Shown here one piece after another: positions 22,528 to 33,100 of a DNA stretch of 63,377 bases (position 1 is its first letter; every line of letters begins with the position of its first letter). The stretch is taken from contig NZ_NJAI01000002.1 in NCBI RefSeq assembly GCF_002632725.1, positions 458,015 through 521,391 on the forward strand, in the 5' to 3' direction. This DNA comes from Xenorhabdus hominickii. Lineage in GTDB: Bacteria; Pseudomonadota; Gammaproteobacteria; Enterobacterales; Enterobacteriaceae. Below the pieces are notes generated by a model. That model saw only the letters and a program-made list of their open reading frames with translations. It did no database searches and was not told the DNA's origin. The position numbers and the translations under genes are program-made.

Positions 22528-23265
22528 ATGCGGAAAATGACGTCAACATCAAGTGCAATTGTACTGGTTTTTGGCTTAACTTTTGGCTTAACTTTTGGCT
22601 TAAATAGTATGGCTCAGGCAAAAATGACTATGCCTGAGCAAGTGAGTTCTGGTGTAACGGCTGTAGATTTAGCTCAGCGTCAGGCAATACATTGGGTCTC
22701 GGTAGAACAGATTGAAAAAAGTTTACAAAGCCAGCCACCAATGGCCGTCGGATTTGATATCGATGATACTGTATTGTTTTCCAGCCCGGGTTTTTATCGT
22801 GGGAAATTAGAATATTCACCAGATGACAATAGCTACCTGAAAAACCCAGAATTTTGGGAAAAAATGAATAATGAATGGGACAAATTCAGTATGCCAAAAC
22901 AGATCGGCATTGAACTGGTTCAGATGCATCTGAAACGTGGAGATGATGTCTATTTCATTACGGGACGAACAAAAACTAAAACAGAAACAGTAACTAAATA
23001 TTTGCAGGAAGATTTAAATATTCCCGAGAATAAAATGAACCCTGTTATTTTTGCAGGTGATGAGCCTGGGAAAAATAATAAAATTAGTTGGATGAATGAT
23101 CATAAATTGAAGATCTACTATGGTGACGCAGATGCCGATATTGCTGCAGCCCGCGAGTTGAATATCCGTGGTATTCGTATATTGAGAGCATCAAATTCTT
23201 CTTATCAGCCACTGCCAAAAGCAGGTCGATTTGGGGAAGAAGTTGTCATTAAATCCGAGTATTAA
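22528..23265 (+). CDS. aphA: Class B acid phosphatase AphA
   Basis: AphA is a periplasmic, metal-dependent phosphatase and phosphotransferase acting on nucleotides and other small phosphate esters. The 245-residue protein (E. coli 237) has a signal peptide ending near SMAQA and the HAD-type motif FDIDDTVLFSSPGF with nucleophile and acid aspartates, plus YYGDADADI. The ATG at 22528 follows AAGGA; a longer frame from 22501 would spoil the signal peptide. The signal sequence is built on three copies of a 12-base repeat coding for TFGL-like units. A terminator follows. Confidence 0.94.
   Translation: MRKMTSTSSAIVLVFGLTFGLTFGLNSMAQAKMTMPEQVSSGVTAVDLAQRQAIHWVSVEQIEKSLQSQPPMAVGFDIDDTVLFSSPGFYRGKLEYSPDDNSYLKNPEFWEKMNNEWDKFSMPKQIGIELVQMHLKRGDDVYFITGRTKTKTETVTKYLQEDLNIPENKMNPVIFAGDEPGKNNKISWMNDHKLKIYYGDADADIAAARELNIRGIRILRASNSSYQPLPKAGRFGEEVVIKSEY
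22569..22604 (+). repeat. Three tandem 12-base repeats in the aphA signal sequence
   Basis: TTTTGGCTTAAC occurs at 22569-22580 and 22581-22592 and with one change at 22593-22604. The unit is a multiple of three and encodes Phe-Gly-Leu-Thr, so copy-number change would lengthen or shorten the hydrophobic core of the signal peptide without a frameshift. Confidence 0.9.
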
Positions 23266-23294
23266 TCTGAAAATTTAATAAAATTCATTCTGTT

Positions 23295-23325
23295 AAAAGG
23301 CACTAAGAGTGCCTTTTTCTTTTTT
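23295..23325 (+). terminator. Intrinsic terminator after aphA
   Basis: AAAAGGCAC at 23295-23303 pairs with GTGCCTTTT at 23309-23317 around a five-base loop and is followed by a T-rich run to 23325. Confidence 0.9.
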
Positions 23326-23512
23326 AAACCATTATAAGCTAATTTATTATAGTGAACATTTTTTTTATAGTTAGTATGATTGGATAAGCAACCTATCCTA
23401 AGGGATAATTATGTATATAATTATTACTATTCTTTGCTGATAAAAAAGGTCTGCTAATAATTAAAATAGGACACTGGATAGCTGCATAAATAATAAAGTG
23501 AGGTGAACTCTT

Positions 23513-25231
23513 ATGTCGAAGAACACGGTCAGGTTACTGAAAGTTTCTTTTATCTGTAGTACATTGGCAGTATCAGAGGGCACCTTTGCAAGTCAACAAA
23601 ATGAGTTGATAGCAAATGATGGGCAACAATTGTCAGGGGAACAAAAAAAGGAAGATATAGTTGTTTCATCTGATAAGACTATTCTTATATCTCCGGCGAT
23701 TTCTATTAATGAAAATCGAAAACAGTTACAAAATTGGTTGCCTCAACAAGTAAAACCGATATTTCTTGAACGCTTGGTAACATTGTATTCTGACAATCAT
23801 ATGAAGCCGTTATGGCCGGATAAAAAAACAATTCAACTGTTTGAAAATCAATTAATTGAGATATCGTTGGCTGGTTTTCAGCCTCAATTTGAAAAATGGG
23901 TGGTACAACTTCATTCTCCTGAATTAAGTGATATGGGGCGTGATATAATCTTATCTGATGCCATGTTGGGTTATCTTCATTTTATAAGCGGAGTTAATAA
24001 AAAAGGGGATTCTTGGTTATATAGCCAAGCCGCTTATAAGGTTGATTTGCCACCTACTCATTTAATTGATGAATGGCGAAAACATATCAATAATGGTAAT
24101 GCATTTAGCTATATTACAGATTTATTACCCCGTCATCCTATGTATGAAAATATGCGTAGAGAAATGCTGGAGCAATTGGCTGATAAGCAGCCCTGGGCTG
24201 AATTTTCATTGAAAGGTACGTTAAGGCCTGGACAAAGCAGTGAGAGTGTGGTTGCATTGAGGGAAATATTAGTTCGTTCCGGTTCGTTAGATTCATCTGA
24301 AGCTAAATTAGGTGATAAAGTTTACAGCAAAGAATTAGTAGCTGCTGTAAAACGTTTTCAAGCTTTGCATGGATTGATGTCTGATGGCGTTATTGGTCAA
24401 TCTACGAAGGCTTGGTTAAATACGACACCAGAAACTCGTGCTCGTATTATGGCTTTAAATATACAGAGGCTACGGATTATTCCTAATGATATTTCTACAA
24501 GTATTTTGGTTAATATTCCTAATTATTCATTATTTTATTATGTGGATGGCCAAGAAGTATTGAATTCTAAAGTTGTTGTAGGTCGGCCGAGTCGTAAAAC
24601 GCCTATTATGAGTAGTGAACTGAATAATGTCGTGATTAATCCACCGTGGAATGTACCAACGAGTATGACTCGGAAGGATATTGCACCAAGAGCAATGCGT
24701 GATCCAAGCTATTTTCGCACTCGTGGTTATACTGTTTTTTCCAGTTGGGCTAATGATGCTAAGGTTATTGAACCTTCGGAAATTAATTGGAACGCAGTAA
24801 CACCAAGTAATTTCCCTTACCGTATACGGCAGGCTCCGGGGCCTACAAACTCATTGGGGCGTTTTAAATTTAATATGCCAAATTCGGAAGCGATTTATTT
24901 ACATGATACACCGAATAAGGCTTCTTTCGGTCGTGAAATGAGGGCGGTCAGTTCGGGTTGTGTACGTGTAAATAAAGCACCTGAACTAGCTGATATGTTG
25001 TTGGGTAATGCGGGTTGGAATAAAAATAAGGTCGGCGATTCGTTGAAAACGTGGACAACAAAATATGTAAATATTCCCAAAAAAATCCCAGTTTTTCTTT
25101 ATTATCAAACAGCTTGGGTTGATGAAAAAGGTGTGCCTCAATATCGTGCTGATATCTATGGTTATGATATCGCAGCCAGACAACAGTCAGATCTTTTAAC
25201 CAAGGTCTTGGCAGTTAGGAATGATTTATAA
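23513..25231 (+). CDS. ldtD: L,D-transpeptidase LdtD (YcbB)
   Basis: LdtD forms 3-3 cross-links between meso-diaminopimelate residues of peptidoglycan in the periplasm. The 572-residue protein (E. coli 615) has an N-terminal signal or anchor sequence, a peptidoglycan-binding domain around residues 240-305 (FQALHGLMSDGVIG), and a YkuD catalytic domain with YLHDTP and SSGCVRV, where C483 is the expected nucleophile. The shorter length lies mainly in the N-terminal half. GAGGTGA precedes the ATG. mepK, which cuts the same bond, follows 382 bases downstream. Confidence 0.95.
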   Translation: MSKNTVRLLKVSFICSTLAVSEGTFASQQNELIANDGQQLSGEQKKEDIVVSSDKTILISPAISINENRKQLQNWLPQQVKPIFLERLVTLYSDNHMKPLWPDKKTIQLFENQLIEISLAGFQPQFEKWVVQLHSPELSDMGRDIILSDAMLGYLHFISGVNKKGDSWLYSQAAYKVDLPPTHLIDEWRKHINNGNAFSYITDLLPRHPMYENMRREMLEQLADKQPWAEFSLKGTLRPGQSSESVVALREILVRSGSLDSSEAKLGDKVYSKELVAAVKRFQALHGLMSDGVIGQSTKAWLNTTPETRARIMALNIQRLRIIPNDISTSILVNIPNYSLFYYVDGQEVLNSKVVVGRPSRKTPIMSSELNNVVINPPWNVPTSMTRKDIAPRAMRDPSYFRTRGYTVFSSWANDAKVIEPSEINWNAVTPSNFPYRIRQAPGPTNSLGRFKFNMPNSEAIYLHDTPNKASFGREMRAVSSGCVRVNKAPELADMLLGNAGWNKNKVGDSLKTWTTKYVNIPKKIPVFLYYQTAWVDEKGVPQYRADIYGYDIAARQQSDLLTKVLAVRNDL

Positions 25232-25290
25232 TTTTCACAGTTAGTAGTTAGTTAGGAAGGAATAAGTTTGACTTCAGTATCTATATCATA

Positions 25291-25330
25291 AACGGTGAAG
25301 AAAATAATTTTATCTTCACCGTTATTTTTT
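25291..25330 (+). terminator. Intrinsic terminator after ldtD
   Basis: A perfect 11-bp stem (AACGGTGAAGA at 25291-25301, TCTTCACCGTT at 25313-25323) is followed by ATTTTTT. The rest of the 25331-25613 gap is AT-rich with no clear feature except the mepK promoter it must hold. Confidence 0.85.
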
Positions 25331-25613
25331 CAGTGTTTTTTACCACTGTAATGTTTTATTTATAATCGATTCCTTTCTGATACTGAGGAGTTTTTTAGGA
25401 TTCAGATAAAAAATATTTATCATCAATATGCCGTCAATAAAATTGTGTCTATATTTAATATTTTTTTCATTATGCTAAGTTGGTCACAATAATAATTGGA
25501 AGTATTTACAGTAATATACAAAAATAGTTGAAACTACTTTTTGTTTATTGATGTCTTATTGATTTGATAAGCTACATGATTAACATACTATAAAATAGCA
25601 GGGCATATTATCC

Positions 25614-26162
25614 ATGAATGATATTGACCATAACCGCCGAAAGTGGCTTGGCGTAAGTGTGGCTACGTTGGGATTAAGTTTATTACCTCAACACGCTTTG
25701 GCTGCATTGGCAACACCACGTCCCCGAATTTTGCGCTTTGATAATTTGCACACGGGAGAAACACTCAAAGCTGAATTCTTTGATGGTCGCCGTTATAACA
25801 AATCAGAATTAGCTCGTCTGAATTATTTATTTCGCGATTATCGTCAAAATAAAATCAAAACGATTGATCTGAAATTGTTTGATCAACTTTATTTATTGCA
25901 AATGATGATGGGAATAAATAAATCTGTTCAATTAATCTCAGGTTATCGATCCTTGATGACAAACAATATGCTGCGTCAAGCCAGTAATGGAGTGGCAAAA
26001 CACAGTTATCATACGCGTGGGCAAGCGATGGATTTTCATATTGATGGTATTCAGCTTTCACATATTCGCAAGGCTGCGCTTAAAATGCGGGCGGGTGGCG
26101 TAGGGTTTTATCCAAAAAGTAATTTTGTTCATATAGATACAGGCCCAGTCAGGACGTGGTAA
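25614..26162 (+). CDS. mepK: Murein endopeptidase MepK (DUF882/YcbK)
   Basis: MepK of E. coli cleaves 3-3 cross-links in peptidoglycan and supports wall enlargement. The 182-residue protein has a twin-arginine signal (NRRKWLG, R8-R9, then a hydrophobic stretch ending in ALA), indicating Tat export. Likely zinc ligands are H133, D140 and H173 in SYHTRGQAMDFH and FVHIDTG, typical of M15-like peptidases. It lies between ldtD, which makes the bond it cuts, and gloC. Confidence 0.93.
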   Translation: MNDIDHNRRKWLGVSVATLGLSLLPQHALAALATPRPRILRFDNLHTGETLKAEFFDGRRYNKSELARLNYLFRDYRQNKIKTIDLKLFDQLYLLQMMMGINKSVQLISGYRSLMTNNMLRQASNGVAKHSYHTRGQAMDFHIDGIQLSHIRKAALKMRAGGVGFYPKSNFVHIDTGPVRTW

Positions 26163-26207
26163 TCTTATTACCAACAATTAGTCTTGATTGTGGAGTTAAA
26201 TAATATA

Positions 26208-26840
26208 ATGAAATATCACATTATCCCCGTCACGATGGCGATGCAGAATTGTACATTGATTTGGTGTGAAGAAACTCAGGAAGCGGCGATTGTTGATCCC
26301 GGAGGTAATGCCGAACAACTTATTGCCGAAATAGAACGCCGTGAGCTGAAACTAACGCAAATTTTGCTGACCCACGGTCATTACGATCATGTTGGTGCTA
26401 CCGTTGAAATTTCTAAGCATTTTGGCGTGCCTGTCTATGGGCCACATAAGGCAGATGCTTTTTGGATAGAAGGGTTGGAGATTCAATGTCAAATGTTCGG
26501 TGTTGAGCCATGCCCCTCTTTCACACCCGATCGTTGGTTAGATGACGGAGATACGTTGCAAATTGGTCATGTTGAATTATCTGTTCTGCATTGCCCAGGT
26601 CACACTCCGGGGCATATTGTCTTGGCTAATCATATTGATAAATTAATCTCAATGGGGGATGTACTGTTTAAAGGCAGTATTGGCCGTACTGATTTCCCTG
26701 GTGGGAATTATGATGAACTGATCCAATCCATTAAGAAAAAAGTACTGCAGTTGGGTGATGATTATCAATTCATTCCTGGTCATGGACCGATGTCAACGTT
26801 AGGTTATGAACGAAAAACCAATCCTTTTCTGCAAGAGTAA
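26208..26840 (+). CDS. gloC: Glyoxalase II-type hydrolase GloC (YcbL)
   Basis: GloC is a metallo-beta-lactamase-fold hydrolase that splits S-lactoylglutathione, the product of glyoxalase I on methylglyoxal. The 210-residue protein (E. coli 215) has THGHYDHVG with H56, H58, D60 and H61, then GHTPGH and the C-terminal PGHGP. The ATG at 26208 gives [10 protein letters not shown] as in the family; the frame from 26184 is longer than needed. The gene persists although mgsA, the enzyme that makes methylglyoxal, is broken in this window. Confidence 0.94.
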   Translation: MKYHIIPVTMAMQNCTLIWCEETQEAAIVDPGGNAEQLIAEIERRELKLTQILLTHGHYDHVGATVEISKHFGVPVYGPHKADAFWIEGLEIQCQMFGVEPCPSFTPDRWLDDGDTLQIGHVELSVLHCPGHTPGHIVLANHIDKLISMGDVLFKGSIGRTDFPGGNYDELIQSIKKKVLQLGDDYQFIPGHGPMSTLGYERKTNPFLQE

Positions 26841-26870
26841 TCAGGGTATTTTTTCTTGTGTCCGGATAAT

Positions 26871-26896
26871 AAAAGCCGCTAAAAAAGCGGCTTTTT
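26871..26896 (+). terminator. Bidirectional terminator between gloC and aspC
   Basis: AAAAGCCGCT at 26871-26880 pairs with AGCGGCTTTT at 26886-26895 around AAAAA. Runs of A and T on both sides suit the two converging transcripts. Confidence 0.9.
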
Positions 26897-26989
26897 GGAA
26901 AGAAATATCAGGTACCCAGATATATCCAATCAGTTTCAAATTACATCGTGGTTAATCAAGATGTAACTTGTAAGATGAAGAGGATAAAA

Positions 26990-28180
26990 CTAAAGCACTG
27001 CAACGATGGCTTCACACAGAGGAACCATGTTCTCCAGTGTTAAACCTGCTACGTTGATACGGCCAGAGCTGACTGCATAAATACCATATTCTTCACGCAG
27101 ACGTTCTACTTGCTCTTTAGTCAAGCCACTGAATGAGAACATGCCATTTTGAGCGATAATAAAGCTGAAGTCTTGCTTCGCGCCTTTTTCTTGTAGTGTG
27201 TTGACAAACAATTGACGCATACGCTGAATGCGTTCACGCATTGTTGCCAATTCCTGAACCCATTCTGCTTTCAGATCGTCATTGGACAGAATTGTTGTAA
27301 CAACGGAAGCACCGTGTGCCGGTGGGTTAGAGTAGTTAGTACGAACAATGGATTTTGCCTGACTGAATGCTTTTTCAGCGGTATCGCTATCTGTCGCAAC
27401 AATGGTACAAGCACCAACACGCTCATTGTAAAGACCAAAGTTTTTGGAGTAAGAGCTGGCAACAATCAGTTCATTGTGGTTTTTAGCAAAAATGCGCAGA
27501 CCTTCGGCATCTTCGTCCAAACCTTTGGCAAAGCCTTGGTAGGCAAAGTCAAATACAGGCAACCAACCTTTTTCTGCAGATAAATCTGCCAGCTTCTGCC
27601 ACTGTTCAGTCGTTGGGTCAATACCCGTTGGGTTATGGCAGCAACCGTGCAGCAGAACGATATCCCCCGCTTGTGTTTCAGATAAGCTTGCCAACATACC
27701 ATCAAAATCCAAGGCATGTTTTTCTGCGTTGTAATAGTTGTATTCGCAGATTTCTAAACCAGCACTGGAGAAAACTCCTTTATGGTTTGGCCATGTTGGG
27801 TTGCTGATCCAAACACGTTTTGCATTAGTCTGTTTAGCTATAAAGTCAGCGGCAGTGCGCAGTGCGCCGGTTCCGCCTGGGCTTTGCACAGTACGGGCGC
27901 GTTTGTCAGTCACGATAGGGCTGGTTTTGCCGAAAAGCAGTTCCTGAGTGACATGACCAAATTCAGGTAATCCACTGATCGCCAGATAGTTTTTAGTCGT
28001 TTCGTTTTCCAGCAGGAATTTTTCTGCTTTTTTAACGGTGGTCAGGACAGGGGTTTTACCGGTTTCATCTTTGTAAACTCCGATACCCAAGTTGATTTTA
28101 TTTTCACGTGGATCAGCCTTAAAGCTATCCGCTAAACCAAGAATGGGGTCGGCAGGCGCTGCTGTGATTTTTTCAAACAT
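26990..28180 (-). CDS. aspC: Aspartate aminotransferase
   Basis: AspC exchanges amino groups between aspartate or aromatic amino acids and 2-oxoglutarate. The 396-residue protein equals E. coli AspC, with the pyridoxal-phosphate lysine K246 in [15 protein letters not shown]. It lies after the porin gene on the same strand, with a terminator between them and about 170 bases for its own promoter. Confidence 0.97.
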   Translation of the reverse strand: MFEKITAAPADPILGLADSFKADPRENKINLGIGVYKDETGKTPVLTTVKKAEKFLLENETTKNYLAISGLPEFGHVTQELLFGKTSPIVTDKRARTVQSPGGTGALRTAADFIAKQTNAKRVWISNPTWPNHKGVFSSAGLEICEYNYYNAEKHALDFDGMLASLSETQAGDIVLLHGCCHNPTGIDPTTEQWQKLADLSAEKGWLPVFDFAYQGFAKGLDEDAEGLRIFAKNHNELIVASSYSKNFGLYNERVGACTIVATDSDTAEKAFSQAKSIVRTNYSNPPAHGASVVTTILSNDDLKAEWVQELATMRERIQRMRQLFVNTLQEKGAKQDFSFIIAQNGMFSFSGLTKEQVERLREEYGIYAVSSGRINVAGLTLENMVPLCEAIVAVL

Positions 28181-28347
28181 TTTTTTGATTCCAAGACTCG
28201 GAGAGTTAAGCCCAAAATAAGTTATACGTCGCTCAGGGTAACCTTAAGGAACTCATTTGCCAACCACTTGTAGCAAAAAGAATAAAATCTTGTGAAGTAG
28301 TTTACGGAGTGAAGAAAAAAGATAATGAAAACAGGAGAATAAAACGT

Positions 28348-28375
28348 AAAAAGCAGCGCCTAAGCGCTGCTTTTT
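28348..28375 (-). terminator. Terminator of the porin gene
   Basis: AAAAAGCAGCGC at 28348-28359 pairs perfectly with GCGCTGCTTTTT at 28364-28375 around CTAA. On the minus strand it lies 49 bases after the porin stop; the five T at the end fit an intrinsic terminator. Confidence 0.9.
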
Positions 28376-28423
28376 CTGCGATAAATATGTTTAACGTTGG
28401 GCTAAACAGTTTATCAACAGTGA

Positions 28424-29524
28424 TTAGAACTGATAAGTCAGACCAACACCGAATACGTTGCGAGCGTTTGCATCGCCGCCTTCGTTTTTGTCCAGCAGGT
28501 TGATTTTGTAATCAACATAGGTAGACAGGTTTTTGTTAAAGTAGTAGTAAGAACCTACAGAAACATATTTAACCAGATCTGCGCTATATTGGCTTCTTGG
28601 CTCGCCTAAGTTTTTACCTTTAGATTGAACGTAAGCCAAAGATGGTTTCAGACCGTAGTCAGCGAACAGGTATTGTGCAACCAATTCGAAATTCTGAGTT
28701 TTGTTAACAATCCCAGTATATTTTGCGCTATCAACTTTTGTTGAACCCGGAGTCATATTACGGGTTTCGCCGTACATAGCTGCCAAGTAGACATTGTTAG
28801 CATCGTATTTAGCACCGATGTTCCATGCTTCAGCACGTTTACCGTAAGCAGTAGAAGTCCACTGATCACCTGCACGAGTAGAGCTAGCGTAAGAGCCACC
28901 AACAGTGATACCGTAGCCTATGTCATAAGTGGTAGATAAACCGTAGCCATCACCATTTGCTGTAGCGCCAGTACGACCATTCTTAGTGCGCTCGCTGTTT
29001 TGGCCTTGGTATTGCAGGGCAATGTTCAGGCCATCAACCAGACCGAAGAAGTCAGTGTTGCGGTAAGTCAACAGACCGGTAGCACGACCAGTCATATAGT
29101 TGTCTTTCTTAGACATAGAATCACCACCAAAGATTGGCAGTACATCAGTCCATGCGTTGACATCATAGTTTACGCCGTAGTTACGGCCGTAATCCAGTGA
29201 ACCGTAGTTAGCGAATTTCAAACCCGCGAAAGCCAGACGAGTATCCGCTTTTTGATCACCCTCTGCTTTATTAGCTTTCAGGTTGTATTCCCAACGACCG
29301 AAACCAGTCAGTTGGTCAGAGATTTGAGTTTCACCTTTGATGCCGATACGTGCGTAAGAGTTATCACCATCTTCACCGCTTCTTTGGTCTGCGATTTGAT
29401 GACGAACGTCTACTTTACCGTACAGATCCAGTTTGTTGCCGTCTTTGTTAAAAATTTCAGCCGCGTTTGCTGTACCAGCAACCAGCAGAGCTGGGATTAC
29501 CACTGCAAGAATATTGCGTTTCAT
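28424..29524 (-). CDS. ompF: OmpF-type general porin
   Basis: The product is a trimeric outer-membrane porin for small hydrophilic solutes. The 366-residue precursor has a signal peptide ([21 protein letters not shown]), a porin start [18 protein letters not shown], a constriction-loop motif PIFGGDS like the PEFGG of OmpF, and a C-terminal phenylalanine needed for outer-membrane insertion. The aspC-porin-asnS order marks it as the E. coli ompF equivalent; in Xenorhabdus the corresponding porin is called OpnP. The ATG at 29524 is chosen over the longer frame to 29539. OmpR-type sites lie upstream. Confidence 0.93.
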   Translation of the reverse strand: MKRNILAVVIPALLVAGTANAAEIFNKDGNKLDLYGKVDVRHQIADQRSGEDGDNSYARIGIKGETQISDQLTGFGRWEYNLKANKAEGDQKADTRLAFAGLKFANYGSLDYGRNYGVNYDVNAWTDVLPIFGGDSMSKKDNYMTGRATGLLTYRNTDFFGLVDGLNIALQYQGQNSERTKNGRTGATANGDGYGLSTTYDIGYGITVGGSYASSTRAGDQWTSTAYGKRAEAWNIGAKYDANNVYLAAMYGETRNMTPGSTKVDSAKYTGIVNKTQNFELVAQYLFADYGLKPSLAYVQSKGKNLGEPRSQYSADLVKYVSVGSYYYFNKNLSTYVDYKINLLDKNEGGDANARNVFGVGLTYQF

Positions 29525-29660
29525 TATTATTACCCTCATTGTTGTTATTCAAACACTTGCCACTGCCAAAAATAGAACACTAAAAAATTTTGGAACTATC
29601 TTGGGGTATCCAGTGTCTTATTAATTGGCGACCAGTTTTCCATTGGTAATGAATTTTATC

Positions 29661-29728
29661 TACTCTCAAAATGCTACAAAAGTGCATAATCAGTAATAAA
29701 GTGAAAATATGTGTTTCAAAATGTAAAT
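29661..29728 (-). promoter_or_regulatory. OmpR-type regulatory region of the porin gene
   Basis: Read on the minus strand, this region holds TTACATTTTGAAACACAT and CTTTTGTAGCATTTTGAGAG, close to the OmpR sites before E. coli ompF (TTTGTAGCACTTTCACGG in particular). The match was made from memory of that promoter and suggests osmotic control by EnvZ-OmpR. Confidence 0.5.
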
Positions 29729-29763
29729 AACGGGGAACTTTTTTCGTCCCGTTTTGGCTATAA

Positions 29764-29796
29764 AATAAAAAAAGCCAGTTTTCACCGGCTTTTTTA
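29764..29796 (-). terminator. Terminator of asnS
   Basis: AAAAAAGCC and GGCTTTTTT pair around a loop of about ten bases; on the minus strand a T-rich tract follows. It is 36 bases after the asnS stop. Confidence 0.85.
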
Positions 29797-29831
29797 TGGA
29801 TTGATTTTAGCTCGTTTGTTGAGCTGATTCA

Positions 29832-31232
29832 TTAGAAACTTGCGTTTCTTGGAGTCCGTGGGAATGGGATAACATCACGAACGTTCGATACACCGGTAAC
29901 ATAAGCCACCAGACGTTCGAAACCTAAACCGAAACCAGCATGGGGAACGGTGCCATAACGACGCAGATCACGATACCACCAATAATCTTCTTTATTTAGC
30001 CCCATTTCTTCCATACGCTGATCCAGTACATCCAGACGTTCTTCACGCTGAGAACCACCGATGATTTCACCAATGCCCGGCGCCAAAACATCCATTGCCG
30101 CGACGGTTTTACCGTCTTCATTCATACGCATATAGAATGCTTTGATGTCTTTTGGATAGTTTTTCATGATCACTGGCGCTTCGAAATGTTTTTCTGCCAG
30201 ATAACGCTCATGCTCGGATGACAAATCTACACCCCAGAACACAGGGTTCTCAAATTGTTGACCACAGTTTTCCAGAATTTCTATTGCATCTGTGTAGTCC
30301 AACTGGATGAAATCAGAATTAACAAATTTTTCCAGACGGGTAATGACGTCATGATCAACGCGTTCTGCGAAGAATGCAAGATCGTCAGCACGTTCTTCCA
30401 ATGCCGCTTTGAAGACATATTTCAGCATATCTTCAGAAAGTTTGGCGATATCGTTCAGATCAGCAAAAGCTACTTCTGGCTCGACCATCCAGAACTCCGC
30501 CAAATGGCGGCTGGTATTGGAGTTTTCTGCACGGAAAGTTGGGCCGAAAGTATAGACTTTGCTCAATGCACAGGCATAGGCTTCGCCATTCAACTGACCT
30601 GATACGGTCAGGAAAGCTTCGCGTCCGAAGAAATCTTTACTGAAATCGACATCGCCTTTGTCTGTCAGCGGCAGGTTTTGCATATCCAAAGTAGAAACGC
30701 GGAACATCTCGCCCGCACCTTCGGTATCTGATGCCGTGATCAGCGGGGAAGATACCCAGAAGTAACCGTTCTCGTGAAAGAAGCGATGCAGGGCTTGTGA
30801 CAAAGTATGACGAACACGGGCTACAGCACCGATCAGGTTGGTACGTGGACGCAAATGTGCGACTTCCCGCAGATATTCGATGCTGTGACGTTTGGCTGCC
30901 ATTGGGTAAGTATCAGGATCGTCTACCATACCAACAACAACAACTTTGCAGGCCTGCAGTTCGAAGCTTTGGCCTTTGCCTTGTGATTCCACCACTGTAC
31001 CAGTCACTTCTACGGAGCAGCCAGTGGTTAAATTCAGAATTTCATCCTGATAATTCGGTAAATCATTATTAACGACAGCCTGTAATGGATTAAAGCAGGA
31101 ACCGTCATAAACGGCGAGGAACGAGATACCAGCTTTAGAATCTCTCCTTGTACGTACCCAACCGCGAACGGTGACTTCACTGTCAACCGGAACACGGCCT
31201 TGCAGCACATCGACTACAGGCGCTACGCTCAT
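29832..31232 (-). CDS. asnS: Asparaginyl-tRNA synthetase
   Basis: AsnS charges tRNA-Asn. The protein has 466 residues, as in E. coli, with an N-terminal OB-fold anticodon-binding domain ([17 protein letters not shown]) and a class II catalytic core with motif 2 [16 protein letters not shown] and motif 3 [21 protein letters not shown] precedes the ATG. It lies between pncB and the porin, as in E. coli. Confidence 0.97.
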   Translation of the reverse strand: MSVAPVVDVLQGRVPVDSEVTVRGWVRTRRDSKAGISFLAVYDGSCFNPLQAVVNNDLPNYQDEILNLTTGCSVEVTGTVVESQGKGQSFELQACKVVVVGMVDDPDTYPMAAKRHSIEYLREVAHLRPRTNLIGAVARVRHTLSQALHRFFHENGYFWVSSPLITASDTEGAGEMFRVSTLDMQNLPLTDKGDVDFSKDFFGREAFLTVSGQLNGEAYACALSKVYTFGPTFRAENSNTSRHLAEFWMVEPEVAFADLNDIAKLSEDMLKYVFKAALEERADDLAFFAERVDHDVITRLEKFVNSDFIQLDYTDAIEILENCGQQFENPVFWGVDLSSEHERYLAEKHFEAPVIMKNYPKDIKAFYMRMNEDGKTVAAMDVLAPGIGEIIGGSQREERLDVLDQRMEEMGLNKEDYWWYRDLRRYGTVPHAGFGLGFERLVAYVTGVSNVRDVIPFPRTPRNASF

Positions 31233-31390
31233 AAATTTCTCTCTTCTATATAGTGAGTTAGGATAATTAGATAGATTTACCGTAAACCCCCTTCATTAGG
31301 GGTAGATCCTCTATCTTACTTGTCATCTCTCAGGAAACAAGAAGAAATTGCGTGTCTTAGCGGGGAAATAAAGGGAAAAGTTGTTTTTTA

Positions 31391-31423
31391 CTGGCGTAAC
31401 CAGCATAAAGCGAGTTACGCCAG
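31391..31423 (-). other. Hairpin after pncB
   Basis: CTGGCGTAAC at 31391-31400 pairs perfectly with GTTACGCCAG at 31414-31423 around a 13-base loop, 15 bases after the pncB stop. No T-run adjoins the stem on the minus strand, so it may be an mRNA 3'-end structure rather than a simple terminator. Confidence 0.55.
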
Positions 31424-31438
31424 AGGTGATCAACGGTG

Positions 31439-32653
31439 TTATACCGCTTTTTCTATATAGGGAATGTCAAACGCCCGACGTAACCTATCGACAAACTCAT
31501 CATCTTCACAGATGGTCTTTCCGGGACTGTCCGAAAGTTTGGCCACTGGCTTGCCGTTACATTCGACGAGCTTGATCACAATATTCAGAGGCTTGACTCC
31601 CGGAATATTACAGGTCAGCCGTGTACCAATACCGAAAATCACATTGACTCTCTGATGGAAATGTTTATACAGCACTAACGCTTTCTGAAAATCCAGACTG
31701 TCGGAGAACACTAATGTTTTTGTCATTGGATCGATATTCAGTGACTGGTAGTGTGCGATGGCTTTTTCACCCCATTCGATAGGATCACCGGAGTCATGAC
31801 GCAGACCTTGGTAAGCGGTAGCAAATGATTTGTCAAAATCTCGCAGGAAAGCATCCATAGTAATGCAGTCTGTCAGCGCAATTCCCAGTTGATCCGGATA
31901 TTCATCCAGCCATGTTTGCAATGCTGCCCGTTGGCTATTTGCAAGTTCCGGGCTAATTTGCTGATGAGCCTGGAACCATTCATGAGCTTGTGTTCCGAGT
32001 GGAGGAAGGCCAAGCTGCTCTGCCAATTGGTAGTTACTGGTTCCAATCAGATAAGGGAAGTTATTTTTCAGCTCATTGACAATGGCGTACTGTACTTCGT
32101 GTGAAAAACGACGTCGGGTACCAAAGTCCATGAGTTTGAAACCGGAGAGATCGATATTTTCTTCCGCTGCATCTTTATGAAACAATTCGATGAGCTTTCT
32201 AAGCTGGATAACAGCATTTTCCGGCGTTATTTTAGGTGAGCGATGGCGATGAACCAATTCGCTGATCAGGGCAAGTAAAGGGACTTCCCACAGGATAACT
32301 TCGTGCCATAAACCGGAAATGCGGATGGCTAATTGCCCTTCAGGGGTCACAGAGACATCTACTTGCTCAGGGTTAAAACGGAATGTTTTGCACCAGTTCA
32401 GGTAATCCTCTTTAAAGAATGGAAGGCGAGAGAAATAATCGGCTTCACGTTCTGTCAGTGCTAAATCAGCCATCATGTTAATTTGATGACGTAAAGCCTC
32501 GGCATATTCACCGAGCAGCTCATCACCACGGCAACGGAATTCCGCAACGACAGGGATATTGTTGTAGTGGTGGTACACTGCTTGCTGCATGTGAAACTTA
32601 TAGGCATCAGTATCAAGCAGTGATGTGATAATCGGGGTAGCGTCTAAAATCAT
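31439..32653 (-). CDS. pncB: Nicotinate phosphoribosyltransferase
   Basis: PncB makes nicotinate mononucleotide from nicotinate, PRPP and ATP in NAD salvage. The 404-residue protein (E. coli 400) starts with the family segment [20 protein letters not shown] and contains [10 protein letters not shown]. It diverges from pepN across a 447-base gap. No NadR-type box (TGTTTA-N6-TAAACA) was seen upstream. Confidence 0.96.
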   Translation of the reverse strand: MILDATPIITSLLDTDAYKFHMQQAVYHHYNNIPVVAEFRCRGDELLGEYAEALRHQINMMADLALTEREADYFSRLPFFKEDYLNWCKTFRFNPEQVDVSVTPEGQLAIRISGLWHEVILWEVPLLALISELVHRHRSPKITPENAVIQLRKLIELFHKDAAEENIDLSGFKLMDFGTRRRFSHEVQYAIVNELKNNFPYLIGTSNYQLAEQLGLPPLGTQAHEWFQAHQQISPELANSQRAALQTWLDEYPDQLGIALTDCITMDAFLRDFDKSFATAYQGLRHDSGDPIEWGEKAIAHYQSLNIDPMTKTLVFSDSLDFQKALVLYKHFHQRVNVIFGIGTRLTCNIPGVKPLNIVIKLVECNGKPVAKLSDSPGKTICEDDEFVDRLRRAFDIPYIEKAV

Positions 32654-32992
32654 GGCGCGTCAGGCATCCTCGCGGAGCGTATTCGTATCTGCTAAATCGA
32701 TAAAGTCGGAAGAGTATACCGTGATTATTGGGTTATTGAAGCCACATAGTGGTATATATTTTTCCGAATCTAAAGATTAAGGTTAATCCATTTACAGATA
32801 ATATCATGTTAAATGAGATATGAGATGATAATTAGCACGAAAGCACTAATATTCTATTCACATTGCTTATACCTTTATTTAATAAATGATTTACATCTTA
32901 AAAAAGAGATATCCTGATTGAAAGGATGGGCGCTCTATGGCAGCGTTGGCGATTGGAAAGTTTCAATGGAAACGAAGTATGCTAGGTGCCTT

Positions 32993-33041
32993 GTAGTTAA
33001 AAATACAGTAGTTAAGGTAATACAGTAGTTAAAGTTATACA
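32993..33041 (+). repeat. Short tandem repeats before pepN
   Basis: Three successive units, GTAGTTAAAAATACA, GTAGTTAAGGTAATACA and GTAGTTAAAGTTATACA, fill 32993-33041 in the divergent pncB-pepN region. The remainder of the 447-base gap (32654-33100) shows no gene; it must hold both promoters. Confidence 0.75.
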
Positions 33042-33100
33042 GATGTTATCAACTATACCTGTTAAAACATGTCTGTCAAAAGTAATGGAAAAGGTTCCCT

